Of a stretch of DNA of 64,000 nt, positions 1-7,913 are shown piece after piece. The stretch comes from Sphingomonas leidyi (GTDB taxonomy: Bacteria > Pseudomonadota > Alphaproteobacteria > Sphingomonadales > Sphingomonadaceae). The translations under genes were made by a program, and so were the position numbers. Under the pieces are notes generated by a model. The model saw nothing but the letters and a program-made list of their open reading frames with translations. It made no database searches and was not told the DNA's origin. The stretch lies in assembly GCF_011761945.1 (NCBI RefSeq), contig NZ_JAASQV010000002.1:806001-870000 (forward strand), given 5' to 3'. The stretch's first letter is position 1. Every line of letters begins with the position of its first letter.

Positions 1-1
1 C

Positions 2-721
2 GACTTCCTGGAGACCAAGGTGGCGGGCGACGCCCGGGCGCGCTCGGTCGTTGTCGCCGTTCCGGCCAATCATTCCCCGGTGCTCCGCATCCGCGGCGCG
101 CTGCGCGCCACCGCCATTGCCGAGGCGTTCCGCGCCGAGGGCAAGAAGGTGCTGCTGATCATGGATTCGCTCACCCGCGTCGCCCATGCCGGCCGCGAGA
201 TCGGCCTGGCGCTGGGCGAGCCGGCTTCGGCGCGCGGCTATCCGCCCTCGGCGATCGCGATGCTGCCCAGCCTGATCGAGCGCGCCGGCACCGACGTGCA
301 CAGCGGCGGCTCGATCACTGCGATCTACACCGTGCTCGCCGATGGCGACGACGGCAACGACCCGGTGGTGGACAGTGCCCGCTCGATCCTCGACGGCCAT
401 ATCGTGCTGAGCCGCGCGCTCGCCGAGCGCGGCGTCTACCCGGCGATCGATCTTGGCCCCTCGGTCAGCCGCGTGATGACCGACATCGCGCCCAGGGACC
501 ATGTCGCCGCCGCACGCGTGCTGCGCCGGCACCTCGCCACCTATGAGGAGAATCGCGACCTGGTGCTGATGGGTGCCTATCGCGCCGGTGCCGATCCGGA
601 GATCGACGCGGCGATCGCCTGCCACCCGGCGGTGATGGAATATATCCGCCAGGGCGCCGACGAGATCGTGACCCTGCCCGACGCGGTGGCCGAGCTGGTC
701 GGCGTGTTCGGCCATGGCTGA
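2..721 (+). CDS. fliI: Flagellar export ATPase FliI, 5'-truncated
   Basis: This is the C-terminal half of the flagellum-specific ATPase, which powers the type III export apparatus at the base of the flagellum. The reading frame is open to the left edge (D-F-L-E-T-K before an internal GTG at 20), so the gene begins outside the window and the Walker A loop is missing. Visible family features are the Walker B stretch LLIMDSLTRVAHA (about 152-190), ARGYPPSAIAMLPSLIERAG, and the segment ending in SVSRVM that carries the arginine-finger region. It is the first visible gene of a same-strand flagellar run and is followed 26 nt later by fliJ, its usual partner. Identity is secure; the full length cannot be judged. 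Confidence 0.95.
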   Translation, partial: DFLETKVAGDARARSVVVAVPANHSPVLRIRGALRATAIAEAFRAEGKKVLLIMDSLTRVAHAGREIGLALGEPASARGYPPSAIAMLPSLIERAGTDVHSGGSITAIYTVLADGDDGNDPVVDSARSILDGHIVLSRALAERGVYPAIDLGPSVSRVMTDIAPRDHVAAARVLRRHLATYEENRDLVLMGAYRAGADPEIDAAIACHPAVMEYIRQGADEIVTLPDAVAELVGVFGHG

Positions 722-747
722 TTCGATGGCGGTGCCGGGAATCCAGG

Positions 748-1173
748 ATGCCTAGGTCGGCGAAGAAGCTCGGCCGCCTGCTCCGCGTCCGCACGCTCCA
801 GCTCGACCTGGTCCGTGCGGACGAAGTGCGGGCGCTCGCCAAGGTCGATCAGGAAGCCCGGCTGCGCGATCGCATCGCCAATCTGGCGGCGAACGTGGCA
901 CCTGCGCCCAGCGTTTCCGAATCGGCGTCGAGCCTGGCCGCGGCCGCGCATTTCCGCGAACGGCTCCACCAGTCCGCCTTCGCCGCCGAGAAGCGCGTCG
1001 AAGTGGCCGAGCAGAGCCTGGAGATGGCACGCGCCGCCACGCGCGAGGCGCGCCGCGACCAGAATGCGATCGAGAAGCTGATCACCCGCGCAGAAGCCGA
1101 TGCCGCGCTCAAGGCGCTGCGCGAGCTGGAACAGCTTCCGCCCATGGGCAAAAATCGGCACGATATTTGCTGA
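748..1173 (+). CDS. fliJ: Flagellar export chaperone FliJ
   Basis: A 141-residue, charged, Ala/Arg/Glu-rich protein, predicted almost wholly helical and coiled coil, with the start MPRSAKKLGRLLRVRTLQLD typical of FliJ. FliJ is the stalk-like subunit that sits in the FliI hexamer and links it to the export gate. Sequence conservation is low in this family, so the call depends on length, coiled-coil character and position directly between fliI and fliK. The ATG at 748 is the only sensible start; an upstream ATG at 714 runs into a stop. The 3' end of the gene overlaps a sigma-54-type promoter motif that reads into fliK. Confidence 0.8.
   Translation: MPRSAKKLGRLLRVRTLQLDLVRADEVRALAKVDQEARLRDRIANLAANVAPAPSVSESASSLAAAAHFRERLHQSAFAAEKRVEVAEQSLEMARAATREARRDQNAIEKLITRAEADAALKALRELEQLPPMGKNRHDIC
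1156..1171 (+). promoter_or_regulatory. Sigma-54 (RpoN) type -24/-12 promoter before fliK
   Basis: The string CGGCACGATATTTGCT matches the sigma-54 consensus TGGCACG-N4-TTGCW at every position but the first. The invariant GG lies at 1157-1158 and GC at 1169-1170, with the correct spacing. Transcription would start near 1182, about 27 nt before the fliK start codon. The element sits inside the last codons of fliJ. The match is seen in the sequence; use by RpoN and an activator of the FleQ/FlrC type is inference. Confidence 0.7.
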
Positions 1174-1208
1174 GTGCCTCGTGAACCTAGTGTCACGGGG
1201 ACCTGAAC

Positions 1209-2714
1209 TTGATCCAGCTCGCTACCGCGCTTCCCGCCATCACCGTGGGGCCCGTCAAGCCGAACGCCGCGATTTCCGCGGATGCGGGCGGCTTCGCGCT
1301 GGCGCTGGATGCGTTGATGCCGGAGATCGCGGCACCCGCCATCGTTGCCCGGGGGAAACCGGGCGAGGTGGCGATCCCGTTGCCGATGGGGCAGGAATCT
1401 GCCGAGGGCGGCAAGGAATTGCCGGATGCCGTGCCTGGCCTGGACGGCAATGGCGGGGAGCGCGCCGGTTCGGACGCCGAACGGGAGGACGCGGCGACTG
1501 CAGAGGATGCGCCGCCGCCGCCCTTCGCCTGGTTCGCCGCCGCGCCGGTGCCGACACCCGCACCCGAGCCGGCCCCCGAAGCGGATGCTCCCCTGCCGAT
1601 CGAGGGGGGAGACGCGGGCGGCAAGGCCCCGGCGCATCGCGAGATCGCGCTCCCCGAGGCCGGCGTGGCGCCGGACGGCAAGGCGAAGACCGATCGTGCC
1701 GGTGCCCGCGCCGCCGCCGAACCGGCCGCACCGATCGCGCCGGAAGCCAAGTCGCAACCCGAAGCGGCGGTGCAAGCCCCGGCGCCGCGCCGGCGCAATG
1801 CCGAGATCGCCCCGCCCATCGCGTCCGCTCCGTCGCGCACGGTGCCGGCGCCAGGCGCCGCACGCGGCGATCCGGCCATCGATCCGACCACGGCCGATAT
1901 GGCCGCTGTCGCCGTTCCGCAGGCAGAGCCGGCAAAGGCTGCCGATACGCCCGGATCCATGCCGTCGCAGCCCGTGCTCGCGCCGGCACCGCGCGAACTC
2001 CGCCGGGCTGCCGCCGAGGCGCCGGTGGTGCGCATCGCGCTCGATCGGCCGGCATCGCCCCAGAAGGTGTCGATCGCCGATGTGGCCCAGGGGCGCGAGG
2101 CGACCGTCGCTCCGCCACAGGCCGCCGCACCGCCATCGTCGGCCGCCGCGCTCGAACCGGCCCGGCCGGGCACCCCGGCCCGGATGCCGGGCGATTCGCA
2201 GCCCGATCTCTCGACGCTCGCCGCGCCGGCCACCGGTGCGCAGACCGCGGCGGCGGCTTCCGCCGCCGGCGCGAGCCAGGACGCCGCGCTCGACATGCGT
2301 CACCAGCAATGGACGGCGAAGATGATGGACCGGATCGAGACGCTGCGCGATGCCGCGCCGGCCCGCGAGACCCGCCTCAGCCTGATGCCCGAGGCGCTGG
2401 GCAAGGTCGACATCGCGATCCGCCAGGACGATGCCGGCATCCACGTCCAGTTCCATACCGAGAGCCAGGCCGCGCGCCAGCTGATCGCCGACGCCCAGCC
2501 CAGGCTGGCGGAGATCGCCGAGCAGCGCGGCATCCGCCTCGGCTCGACCAGCGTCGAATCGAGCGCGACCGGCACTGGAGCCGGCACCGGCAATCCGCAG
2601 ACGGGGCAGGGCCAGCGCAACGACGCGGCTCCCAACCGCCACCAGCCTTTGGCGGCGCCCGCCGCCCGCCGCGAGGCACAGGCTTCCACCAATGACGACG
2701 AACGGGTCGCCTGA
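1209..2714 (+). CDS. fliK: Flagellar hook-length control protein FliK
   Basis: A 501-residue protein with a long Ala/Pro-rich, low-complexity N-terminal part (to about residue 350) and a C-terminal Flg_hook domain from about 363 to 450, including RLSLMPEALGKVDIAIRQDD and a helix with QAARQLIADAQPRLAEIAEQRGI. FliK is exported, measures the hook and switches the export gate (FlhB) from hook to filament substrates. The start is a TTG at 1209, placed just after the sigma-54-like element; no better ATG exists upstream in frame. Position before fliL is canonical. The tail after the domain is Gly/Thr/Gln-rich and probably disordered. Confidence 0.88.
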   Translation: MIQLATALPAITVGPVKPNAAISADAGGFALALDALMPEIAAPAIVARGKPGEVAIPLPMGQESAEGGKELPDAVPGLDGNGGERAGSDAEREDAATAEDAPPPPFAWFAAAPVPTPAPEPAPEADAPLPIEGGDAGGKAPAHREIALPEAGVAPDGKAKTDRAGARAAAEPAAPIAPEAKSQPEAAVQAPAPRRRNAEIAPPIASAPSRTVPAPGAARGDPAIDPTTADMAAVAVPQAEPAKAADTPGSMPSQPVLAPAPRELRRAAAEAPVVRIALDRPASPQKVSIADVAQGREATVAPPQAAAPPSSAAALEPARPGTPARMPGDSQPDLSTLAAPATGAQTAAAASAAGASQDAALDMRHQQWTAKMMDRIETLRDAAPARETRLSLMPEALGKVDIAIRQDDAGIHVQFHTESQAARQLIADAQPRLAEIAEQRGIRLGSTSVESSATGTGAGTGNPQTGQGQRNDAAPNRHQPLAAPAARREAQASTNDDERVA

Positions 2715-2729
2715 GACCCCCGGAGATAG

Positions 2730-3353
2730 ATGATGTCCGACGCCAAGACCGAAAGCGCCGCCGCGCCGAAGAAGAAGAGGAACCTGCTGCTGCTCGTCGG
2801 CCTGCCGGTGCTGCTGCTCGGCGGCGGCGGGGGAGCGGCCTTTTACGGCATGCAGGCCGGCTGGTTCAGCGCGACTGCGCATGCCGAGGAGAATGACGAG
2901 CCCCGCCTGGTGCCCAAGAGCGAGGAGAAGCGCGCCTCGGCGAAGGAAGGCGGCGAGGGCGGCCATGGCGGCGAAGGCGGGGAGGCCCCCGGCCATGGCG
3001 GCAAGCCCACGCCCAAGGGCGAGGGCGGCGACAAATATGCCTCCAGCTATTATCCGATGGAGAAGGAGTTCACCTCCAACCTCCAGGACAGCGTCCATTT
3101 CGTCCAGGTCGGCATCGCGGTGTCGACTCCCTATGACGAGCGCGTCCTCGAGAACATCAAGACGCACGAGATCGCGATTCGCTCGGCGGTGCTGATGGCG
3201 CTCGGCGAGACGACCGAGGACGAAGTGTTCACCGCCGAGGGCAAGCGCCACATCCAGGATCGCCTCGCCAAGGCGATCAACGGCGTTTTGAAGGAAAAGG
3301 AAGGCTTTGGCGGGGTTAGTAACGTCTACTTTACCAATTTCATTGTTCAGTGA
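2730..3353 (+). CDS. fliL: Flagellar basal-body protein FliL
   Basis: A 207-residue single-pass inner-membrane protein. A basic cytoplasmic tip (PKKKRN) is followed by a hydrophobic Leu/Val/Gly segment at about 19-40, then a Gly/Glu/His-rich linker (about 70-100) and a periplasmic FliL domain with YYPMEKEFTSNLQDSVHFVQ and a C-terminal VYFTNFIVQ. FliL surrounds the stators and supports torque generation. Two ATGs in tandem (2730 and 2733) follow a GGAGA ribosome site; either may be used. The Gly-rich linker is longer than in enteric FliL. Confidence 0.9.
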   Translation: MMSDAKTESAAAPKKKRNLLLLVGLPVLLLGGGGGAAFYGMQAGWFSATAHAEENDEPRLVPKSEEKRASAKEGGEGGHGGEGGEAPGHGGKPTPKGEGGDKYASSYYPMEKEFTSNLQDSVHFVQVGIAVSTPYDERVLENIKTHEIAIRSAVLMALGETTEDEVFTAEGKRHIQDRLAKAINGVLKEKEGFGGVSNVYFTNFIVQ

Positions 3354-3359
3354 ACGGGC

Positions 3360-4307
3360 ATGGTTAACAGCCCTTCATCAGACGGCACGGCCGAACGGCG
3401 GGAACGCCCCCGAGCCAGCGCGGAGCACGCGCCGGCGCTGGGGACGGCCAACCTGAATCCGTTCGGCGACCTCGTCACGCTGCAGCATCTGAGCGCGCGG
3501 CTGGCCAAGTCGTTGAAGGGTGCCTTCGAGGGGCTGCTGCGCAAGGATCTGCGCGCCTGGGCCGAGCCGCTCTCGGTCCAGCGCTTTGCCGACTACAAGG
3601 CGGAGCGCGGCAGCGCGCTTTCGGCCTGGCAGCCGATGGCGATGGGCAACGCCCGCGTCCGCGCGCAGTTCGTGCTCGAGGCGGGGCTTGTCTTCGAGAT
3701 GCTGGACGCCTTTTTCGGCGGAGACGGCGAGGCGCCGCATCCGCTGCCGGGCGAGTTCACGCCGTCCGCAGAGGCCCTGGTCGGCCGGCTTGCCCAGTCG
3801 GCCACCCCGCTGCTCGACAGGGCCTGGGAGCCGCTCTCGCGCATCGTCTTCCGCGCCGAGGCCGCGCCCAATCTCGCCGCCGCGCCGGATTTCGGCGCGG
3901 ACGAGCCGGTCGTCGTCACGCGTTTCGGCCTGGCCGAGGGCGAGGGCCGGCCGCATTTCTTCGACATCCTCTATCCCGTCGCCGCGCTCAAGCCGCACGG
4001 TGCCGCGCTGATGGTCAAGGTCCATGGCAACAAGGACGAGGTGGAGCCCGAATGGCGCTCGGGCCTCACCCGCGCGGTGATGGCGGTCACGCTGCCCGTC
4101 CGCTCGGTGCTCGCCGAACCGACCATGCCGCTCGGCCGCCTGCTCGAGCTCAAGGAAGGCGATGTCATCCCGATCGATTTCGGCCCCGAGGTTCCGGTGA
4201 TGGTGGCGAAGCGCCGCCTGGGCACCGGCCTTGTCGGCACCGCCAACGGCCGCGCGGCCGTCCGTCTCACTTCGCTCGAACCGATCAACGCAGAGGACTT
4301 CCAATGA
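3360..4307 (+). CDS. fliM: Flagellar motor switch protein FliM lacking the CheY-binding N-terminus
   Basis: A 315-residue FliM. The middle CheC-like domain shows FEMLDAFFGGDGEAPHP and EFTPSAEALVGRL, and the C-terminal SpoA domain shows LGRLLELKEGDVIPIDF and VMVAKRRLGT. FliM links FliG to FliN in the cytoplasmic C ring and normally binds phospho-CheY through an N-terminal motif of the type DEIDALL. Here the N-terminus (MVNSPSSDGTAERRERPRAS) has no such motif; conservation begins around LNPFGDLVTLQHLSARLAKSL. The stop overlaps the fliN start by 4 nt. Function in the switch is secure by context; coupling to CheY is doubtful. Confidence 0.9.
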   Translation: MVNSPSSDGTAERRERPRASAEHAPALGTANLNPFGDLVTLQHLSARLAKSLKGAFEGLLRKDLRAWAEPLSVQRFADYKAERGSALSAWQPMAMGNARVRAQFVLEAGLVFEMLDAFFGGDGEAPHPLPGEFTPSAEALVGRLAQSATPLLDRAWEPLSRIVFRAEAAPNLAAAPDFGADEPVVVTRFGLAEGEGRPHFFDILYPVAALKPHGAALMVKVHGNKDEVEPEWRSGLTRAVMAVTLPVRSVLAEPTMPLGRLLELKEGDVIPIDFGPEVPVMVAKRRLGTGLVGTANGRAAVRLTSLEPINAEDFQ

Positions 4308-4600
4308 ACGACATGACGGCCGCATTCCAGGTCGACACTGCCGTCGCCGCCAATTTCCGGCTGTTGCAGGACGTCGACGTCAAGCTGACCGTCGAGATCG
4401 GTTCGACCCGGCTGACGCTGCGCGAACTGCTGGCGCTCGGCGAGAGCAGCGTGATCGAGCTCGATCGCGAGGCCAACGAGCTGCTCGACGTGTTCGTCAA
4501 CGGCACGCTGATCGGCCGCGGCGAAGTGGTCACGGTCGGCGAGAAGTTCGGCGTGCGGATGACCGAGCTGGTCAGCCCGGACAAGCGCGCGGGCCGCTGA
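4304..4600 (+). CDS. fliN: Flagellar motor switch protein FliN
   Basis: A 98-residue protein made almost entirely of one SpoA (surface presentation) domain: LLQDVDVKLTVEIGSTRLTL, LGESSVIELDREANELLDVF and GRGEVVTVGEKFGVRMTEL. It forms the lower part of the C ring with FliM and also docks FliH-FliI. It starts at the ATG at 4304, in an ATGA overlap with fliM, which argues for translational coupling and fixed stoichiometry. The protein lacks the long N-terminal extension found in enteric FliN. Confidence 0.93.
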   Translation: MNDMTAAFQVDTAVAANFRLLQDVDVKLTVEIGSTRLTLRELLALGESSVIELDREANELLDVFVNGTLIGRGEVVTVGEKFGVRMTELVSPDKRAGR

Positions 4601-4604
4601 TCCC

Positions 4605-4853
4605 ATGACCTGGTACATCATCAAGCTGATCGTGCTGCTGCCGCTCGTCTGCGGCCTGCTGGTCGGCTGCCTCTATGCCTGGCGCAAGCTCGAAAGCCGC
4701 CTGCCCAGGAACCAGACGACGCGCATGGTGCAGCTCAAGGAGACGATGCTGCTCTCCCCCGGGCTGCGCCTCGCCGTCATCGAGTTCGAGGGGCAGAAGC
4801 TGCTCGTCTCGGTGAGCCGCAGCGGCGTGACGCTGGTGGACAAGCAGCAATGA
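4605..4853 (+). CDS. fliO: Flagellar biosynthesis protein FliO
   Basis: An 82-residue protein with one N-terminal membrane helix (about residues 3-25, IIKLIVLLPLVCGLLVGCLY) and a short cytoplasmic domain containing MVQLKETMLLSPGLRLAVIEF and LLVSVSRSGVTLV, the pattern of the FliO family. FliO helps assemble the FliP ring of the export gate. It begins 4 nt after fliN and overlaps fliP by 4 nt. The family is poorly conserved, so the assignment leans on position between fliN and fliP. Confidence 0.85.
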   Translation: MTWYIIKLIVLLPLVCGLLVGCLYAWRKLESRLPRNQTTRMVQLKETMLLSPGLRLAVIEFEGQKLLVSVSRSGVTLVDKQQ

Positions 4854-5680
4854 CGCGGGCGCTCATCCCGGCGCCGCGCACGGTCGGCGGGCGCGCGGCG
4901 CTGTTCATCGGGCTGCTCGCCTTCCTGGTGCTCTTCGCCTTCCCGGCCTTCGCCCAGGGCGCGGCGCCGGTCGCGCCCGCCCCGGTCGCCACGCCGGGCG
5001 TGGGCGACGCGGTCGATCGCGCGCTCGGCGACCTGGGCGGCGGCAACGCGCCGCTCAGCCTGTCGCTCCAGGTCCTCATCATCATGGGCCTGCTCACGGT
5101 GCTGCCGGGCATCCTGCTGATGATGACCAGCTTCACGCGGATCATCATCGTGCTGGCGCTGCTGCGCCAGGCGCTCGGGCTCCAGCAGACCCCGCCCAAC
5201 CAGGTGCTGATCGGCCTGGCGATGTTCCTGAGCTTCTTCGTGATGGCGCCGACGCTCACCACCATGAACGTCAACGCGATCCAGCCCTATTCGGCGGGCA
5301 AGATCGGCGCGACCGAGATGATCGCCAAGTCGGGCGAGGCGCTGCACGGCTTCATGATCAAGCAGACCCGCACCAAGGACGTCACCCTGTTCGCCGGGCT
5401 CGCGAAGAGCGGCCCCTATGCCAAGCCGCAGGACGTGCCGTTCTCGGTGCTGCTGCCCGCCTTCGTGACGAGCGAGCTCAAGACCGCCTTCCAGATCGGC
5501 TTCCTCATCTTCCTCCCCTTCATCGTCATCGATCTCGTCGTCGCCACCGTGCTGATGGCGCTGGGCATGATGATGATGTCGCCCACGATCATTTCGCTGC
5601 CCTTCAAGCTGCTGCTCTTCGTCCTGGTCGACGGATGGGCGCTGACGATGGGCTCGCTTGCCTCCAGCTTCGTGAGTTAG
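4850..5680 (+). CDS. fliP: Flagellar export gate protein FliP
   Basis: A 276-residue membrane protein with a cleavable-looking signal (about 1-37, ending FPAFAQG), which is normal for flagellar but not virulence-type FliP. Conserved segments include MMTSFTRIIIVLALLRQALG, QTPPNQVLIGLAMFLSFFVM and the C-terminal VDGWALTMGSLASSF. Five FliP copies form the core of the export gate with FliR and FliQ. The start overlaps the fliO stop by 4 nt. Length and motifs are ordinary. Confidence 0.97.
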   Translation: MTRALIPAPRTVGGRAALFIGLLAFLVLFAFPAFAQGAAPVAPAPVATPGVGDAVDRALGDLGGGNAPLSLSLQVLIIMGLLTVLPGILLMMTSFTRIIIVLALLRQALGLQQTPPNQVLIGLAMFLSFFVMAPTLTTMNVNAIQPYSAGKIGATEMIAKSGEALHGFMIKQTRTKDVTLFAGLAKSGPYAKPQDVPFSVLLPAFVTSELKTAFQIGFLIFLPFIVIDLVVATVLMALGMMMMSPTIISLPFKLLLFVLVDGWALTMGSLASSFVS

Positions 5681-5684
5681 CGCC

Positions 5685-5954
5685 ATGGACGCCGATTATT
5701 TCCTCACCGTCGGTCGCGAGGCGATGTGGGTGCTCGCACTCGCCGCCACGCCGATCCTGGTGCCGGCCCTGCTCGCGGGCCTGGTGCTCGGCATGGTCCA
5801 GGCGGCCACGTCGATCCAGGAGCAGACGCTCACCTTCGTGCCCAAGCTGATCGTGGTCGCGCTCAGCCTGATCATCTTCGGTTCGATGATCATGGGGCTG
5901 CTCGGCGATTTCACCACGAGCATCTTCGAGCGCATCCCGGACCTGGTGAAGTAA
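5685..5954 (+). CDS. fliQ: Flagellar export gate protein FliQ
   Basis: An 89-residue protein with two membrane helices (about 17-38 and 53-75). It shows the family signatures REAMWVLALAATPILVPAL and ATSIQEQTLTFVPKLIVVAL. FliQ packs around the FliP5-FliR1 core in the inner membrane. The gene follows fliP by 4 nt and precedes fliR by 7 nt. Confidence 0.96.
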   Translation: MDADYFLTVGREAMWVLALAATPILVPALLAGLVLGMVQAATSIQEQTLTFVPKLIVVALSLIIFGSMIMGLLGDFTTSIFERIPDLVK

Positions 5955-5961
5955 TCCCGCG

Positions 5962-6732
5962 ATGATGGGCTTCGGCCTCTCGATCGAGCCGCAGCTCTGG
6001 GCGCTGCTGTTCGCCATGGTGCGGATCGGCGCGGCCTTCGTCGCGGCGCCGGTGTTCAGCGCAGTGGCGATTCCGCTGCCCGCACGCATCGCGCTCACCG
6101 GCGCGATCGGCGTACTCGTGATGAACGTCGCGCACGTCGCGCCGCCCGCCGAGATCTTCTCGCTCACGACCTTCCTCGCCATCGCGGCGGAAGCGCTGAT
6201 CGGCCTCGCCATGGGCTTCGTGCTCCAGCTCGCCTTCGCCGCGCCGATGGTGGCGAGCGAAGTGATCTCGATGTCGATGGGCCTGGGCTTCGCCAATGCC
6301 GTCGACCCGGCGAGCGGCCATGCGACGCCGGCGATCGGCACCTTCCTGTCGCTGATGCTGACCCTGATCTTCCTCTCGCTCGACGGGCATCTCGTCCTGG
6401 TCGACCTGGTCGTGCGCAGCTATCAGGTGATGCCGCCCGGCGCCTGGATCGCGCCCGAGCGGCTGCTCGGCATCGCGATGTTCGGCGGCTATACCTTCCT
6501 CGCCGGCCTCCTGCTCTCGCTGCCGATCGGCTTTCTGCTGCTCTGCCTCAACCTGATCGTCGGCATGCTGAGCCGCGCCGCGCCCGCGCTCAACCTGTTC
6601 GCCGTGGGCCTGCCCGCCAGCCTGCTCTTCGGCGTGGTCGCGCTGCTGCTCGCGTTGCCCGCCATGGGGGATTATCTCGTCGTCATCATCCGCGAAGCGC
6701 TCGCGATGATGCCGCAGCTGGTGCTCGGCTGA
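5962..6732 (+). CDS. fliR: Flagellar export gate protein FliR
   Basis: A 256-residue polytopic membrane protein with about six hydrophobic helices. It shows RIGAAFVAAPVFSAVAIPLPARIAL near the N-terminus, GLAMGFVLQLAFAAPMVASEVI, and the C-terminal RAAPALNLFAVGLPASLLFG that is diagnostic for FliR. FliR completes the helical export gate. Two adjacent ATGs (5962, 5965) are possible starts. The stop codon overlaps the ATG of flhB by 1 nt (TGATG). Confidence 0.96.
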   Translation: MMGFGLSIEPQLWALLFAMVRIGAAFVAAPVFSAVAIPLPARIALTGAIGVLVMNVAHVAPPAEIFSLTTFLAIAAEALIGLAMGFVLQLAFAAPMVASEVISMSMGLGFANAVDPASGHATPAIGTFLSLMLTLIFLSLDGHLVLVDLVVRSYQVMPPGAWIAPERLLGIAMFGGYTFLAGLLLSLPIGFLLLCLNLIVGMLSRAAPALNLFAVGLPASLLFGVVALLLALPAMGDYLVVIIREALAMMPQLVLG

Positions 6733-7868
6733 TGTCGGAGTCCGGCGGCGAAAAGACGGAAGCCCCGACACCCAAGCGCAAGCGCAAGGCAGCGGACGAA
6801 GGCCAGATCCTCAGTTCGAAGGACTTCGGCACCGCGCTGATCGTCCTGCTCGGCTGCGCCTGGATGGCGATGCTGGGTCCGGCGCTGATCCGCGCCTGCA
6901 AGGAAGTGATGGTCGGCAGCTTCAGCTTCGGCCGCGCCGATATCGAGGATTTCGAGCCCTGGCGCCCGATCGCCGAGGCGGGGTGGAAACTCGCGCTGCC
7001 GATCGGCGGGCTGCTGCTGGTCGCGGTGGCGGGCGCGGTGCTCAGCCATGCCGGGCTCGCCGGGCTGCGCTGGAACGCCAAGCTGTTCGCGCCCAAGGCC
7101 TCGCGCATCAATCCGGGCTCGGGCCTGAAGCGCATCTTCGGCCCCACCGGCTGGATCGAGATGGGCAAGGCGCTGCTCAAGGTCGTGCTGCTCGGCAGCA
7201 TCGGCACCTGGCTGCTCTGGTCGCTCACCCGCCGCTCGCTGGGGCTGGTCGAGGCCGATCTGCACGGCGCGATCGGCGCGATGGGCGGCGAGTTCCTGAT
7301 GCTGCTCTTCGTCATGGCCGGCGGGCTGATGCTGATCGCGGGCATCGACCTGCCGATCCAGATCCTCCGGCACATGAACCGGCTGCGCATGACCAAGCAG
7401 GAAGTGAAGGACGAGCACAAGGAAAGCGAAGGCTCGCCCGAAGCCAAGGCCGCGCAGCGCCAGCGTCAGCGCCAGATCCTGAAGGGCGGCTTCCGCAAGG
7501 CGGTGGAGACCGCGCATGTGGTGATCACCAACCCGACGCACTTCGCCGTGGCGCTGCGCTACGAGCAGGGCAGGGACCAGGTGCCGGTGGTGGTGGCCAA
7601 GGGGCGCGGCGCCACTGCGCTGGCGATCCGCGAGCTCGCCGGCGAGCTCGACGTGCCGATCCTCGAATATCCGCAGCTCGCCCGCGCGGTCTATTACACC
7701 AGCAAGGAAAATCAGGAGATCCGCGACGATCTCTACATGGCGGTGGCGACGGTGCTCGCCTTCGTCTTCCAGGTGAGCAGCCGCGCCGGCGCGGTCCAGC
7801 CGGCGATCACGGTGCCCGAGACGGCACTTTTCGACGAGAACGGCCTGAAACAGGCGCGCACGCACTAA
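6732..7868 (+). CDS. flhB: Flagellar export switch protein FlhB
   Basis: A 378-residue protein with a charged N-terminus (GGEKTEAPTPKRKRKA), four membrane helices up to about residue 215 and a cytoplasmic domain with the autocleavage site NPTH at about 267-270 in VVITNPTHFAVALRY. Cleavage between Asn and Pro lets FlhB switch substrate class in response to FliK. Lengths and the conserved FGPTGWIEMGKALLK, RMTKQEVKDEHKESEGSPE and YPQLARAVYYTSKENQEI are normal. Placement after fliR and before fliD is a common order. The stop codon lies within a sigma-28-like promoter element. Confidence 0.97.
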   Translation: MSESGGEKTEAPTPKRKRKAADEGQILSSKDFGTALIVLLGCAWMAMLGPALIRACKEVMVGSFSFGRADIEDFEPWRPIAEAGWKLALPIGGLLLVAVAGAVLSHAGLAGLRWNAKLFAPKASRINPGSGLKRIFGPTGWIEMGKALLKVVLLGSIGTWLLWSLTRRSLGLVEADLHGAIGAMGGEFLMLLFVMAGGLMLIAGIDLPIQILRHMNRLRMTKQEVKDEHKESEGSPEAKAAQRQRQRQILKGGFRKAVETAHVVITNPTHFAVALRYEQGRDQVPVVVAKGRGATALAIRELAGELDVPILEYPQLARAVYYTSKENQEIRDDLYMAVATVLAFVFQVSSRAGAVQPAITVPETALFDENGLKQARTH

Positions 7869-7892
7869 AGGCATGGCCGCAGCGGCCGTTTA
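7866..7892 (+). promoter_or_regulatory. Sigma-28 (FliA) like promoter before fliD
   Basis: TAAAGGCA at 7866-7873, an 11-nt spacer and GCCGTTTA at 7885-7892 resemble the FliA consensus TAAAGTTT-N11-GCCGATAA, with 5 of 8 and 6 of 8 matches and exact spacing. The start of transcription would be near 7899, 15 nt before the fliD ATG. The spacer contains a GGCCG-CAG-CGGCC inverted repeat, so a weak terminator or chance match are alternatives. The motif is seen; its use is inferred. Confidence 0.5.
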
Positions 7893-7913
7893 CCGGAAGA
7901 GCAGGGGGACGAG

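Noticed and set aside
849-3251. An 800-codon minus-strand frame across fliJ, fliK and fliL
   Set aside because: Low-complexity shadow frame; the plus strand has the ordered flagellar genes.
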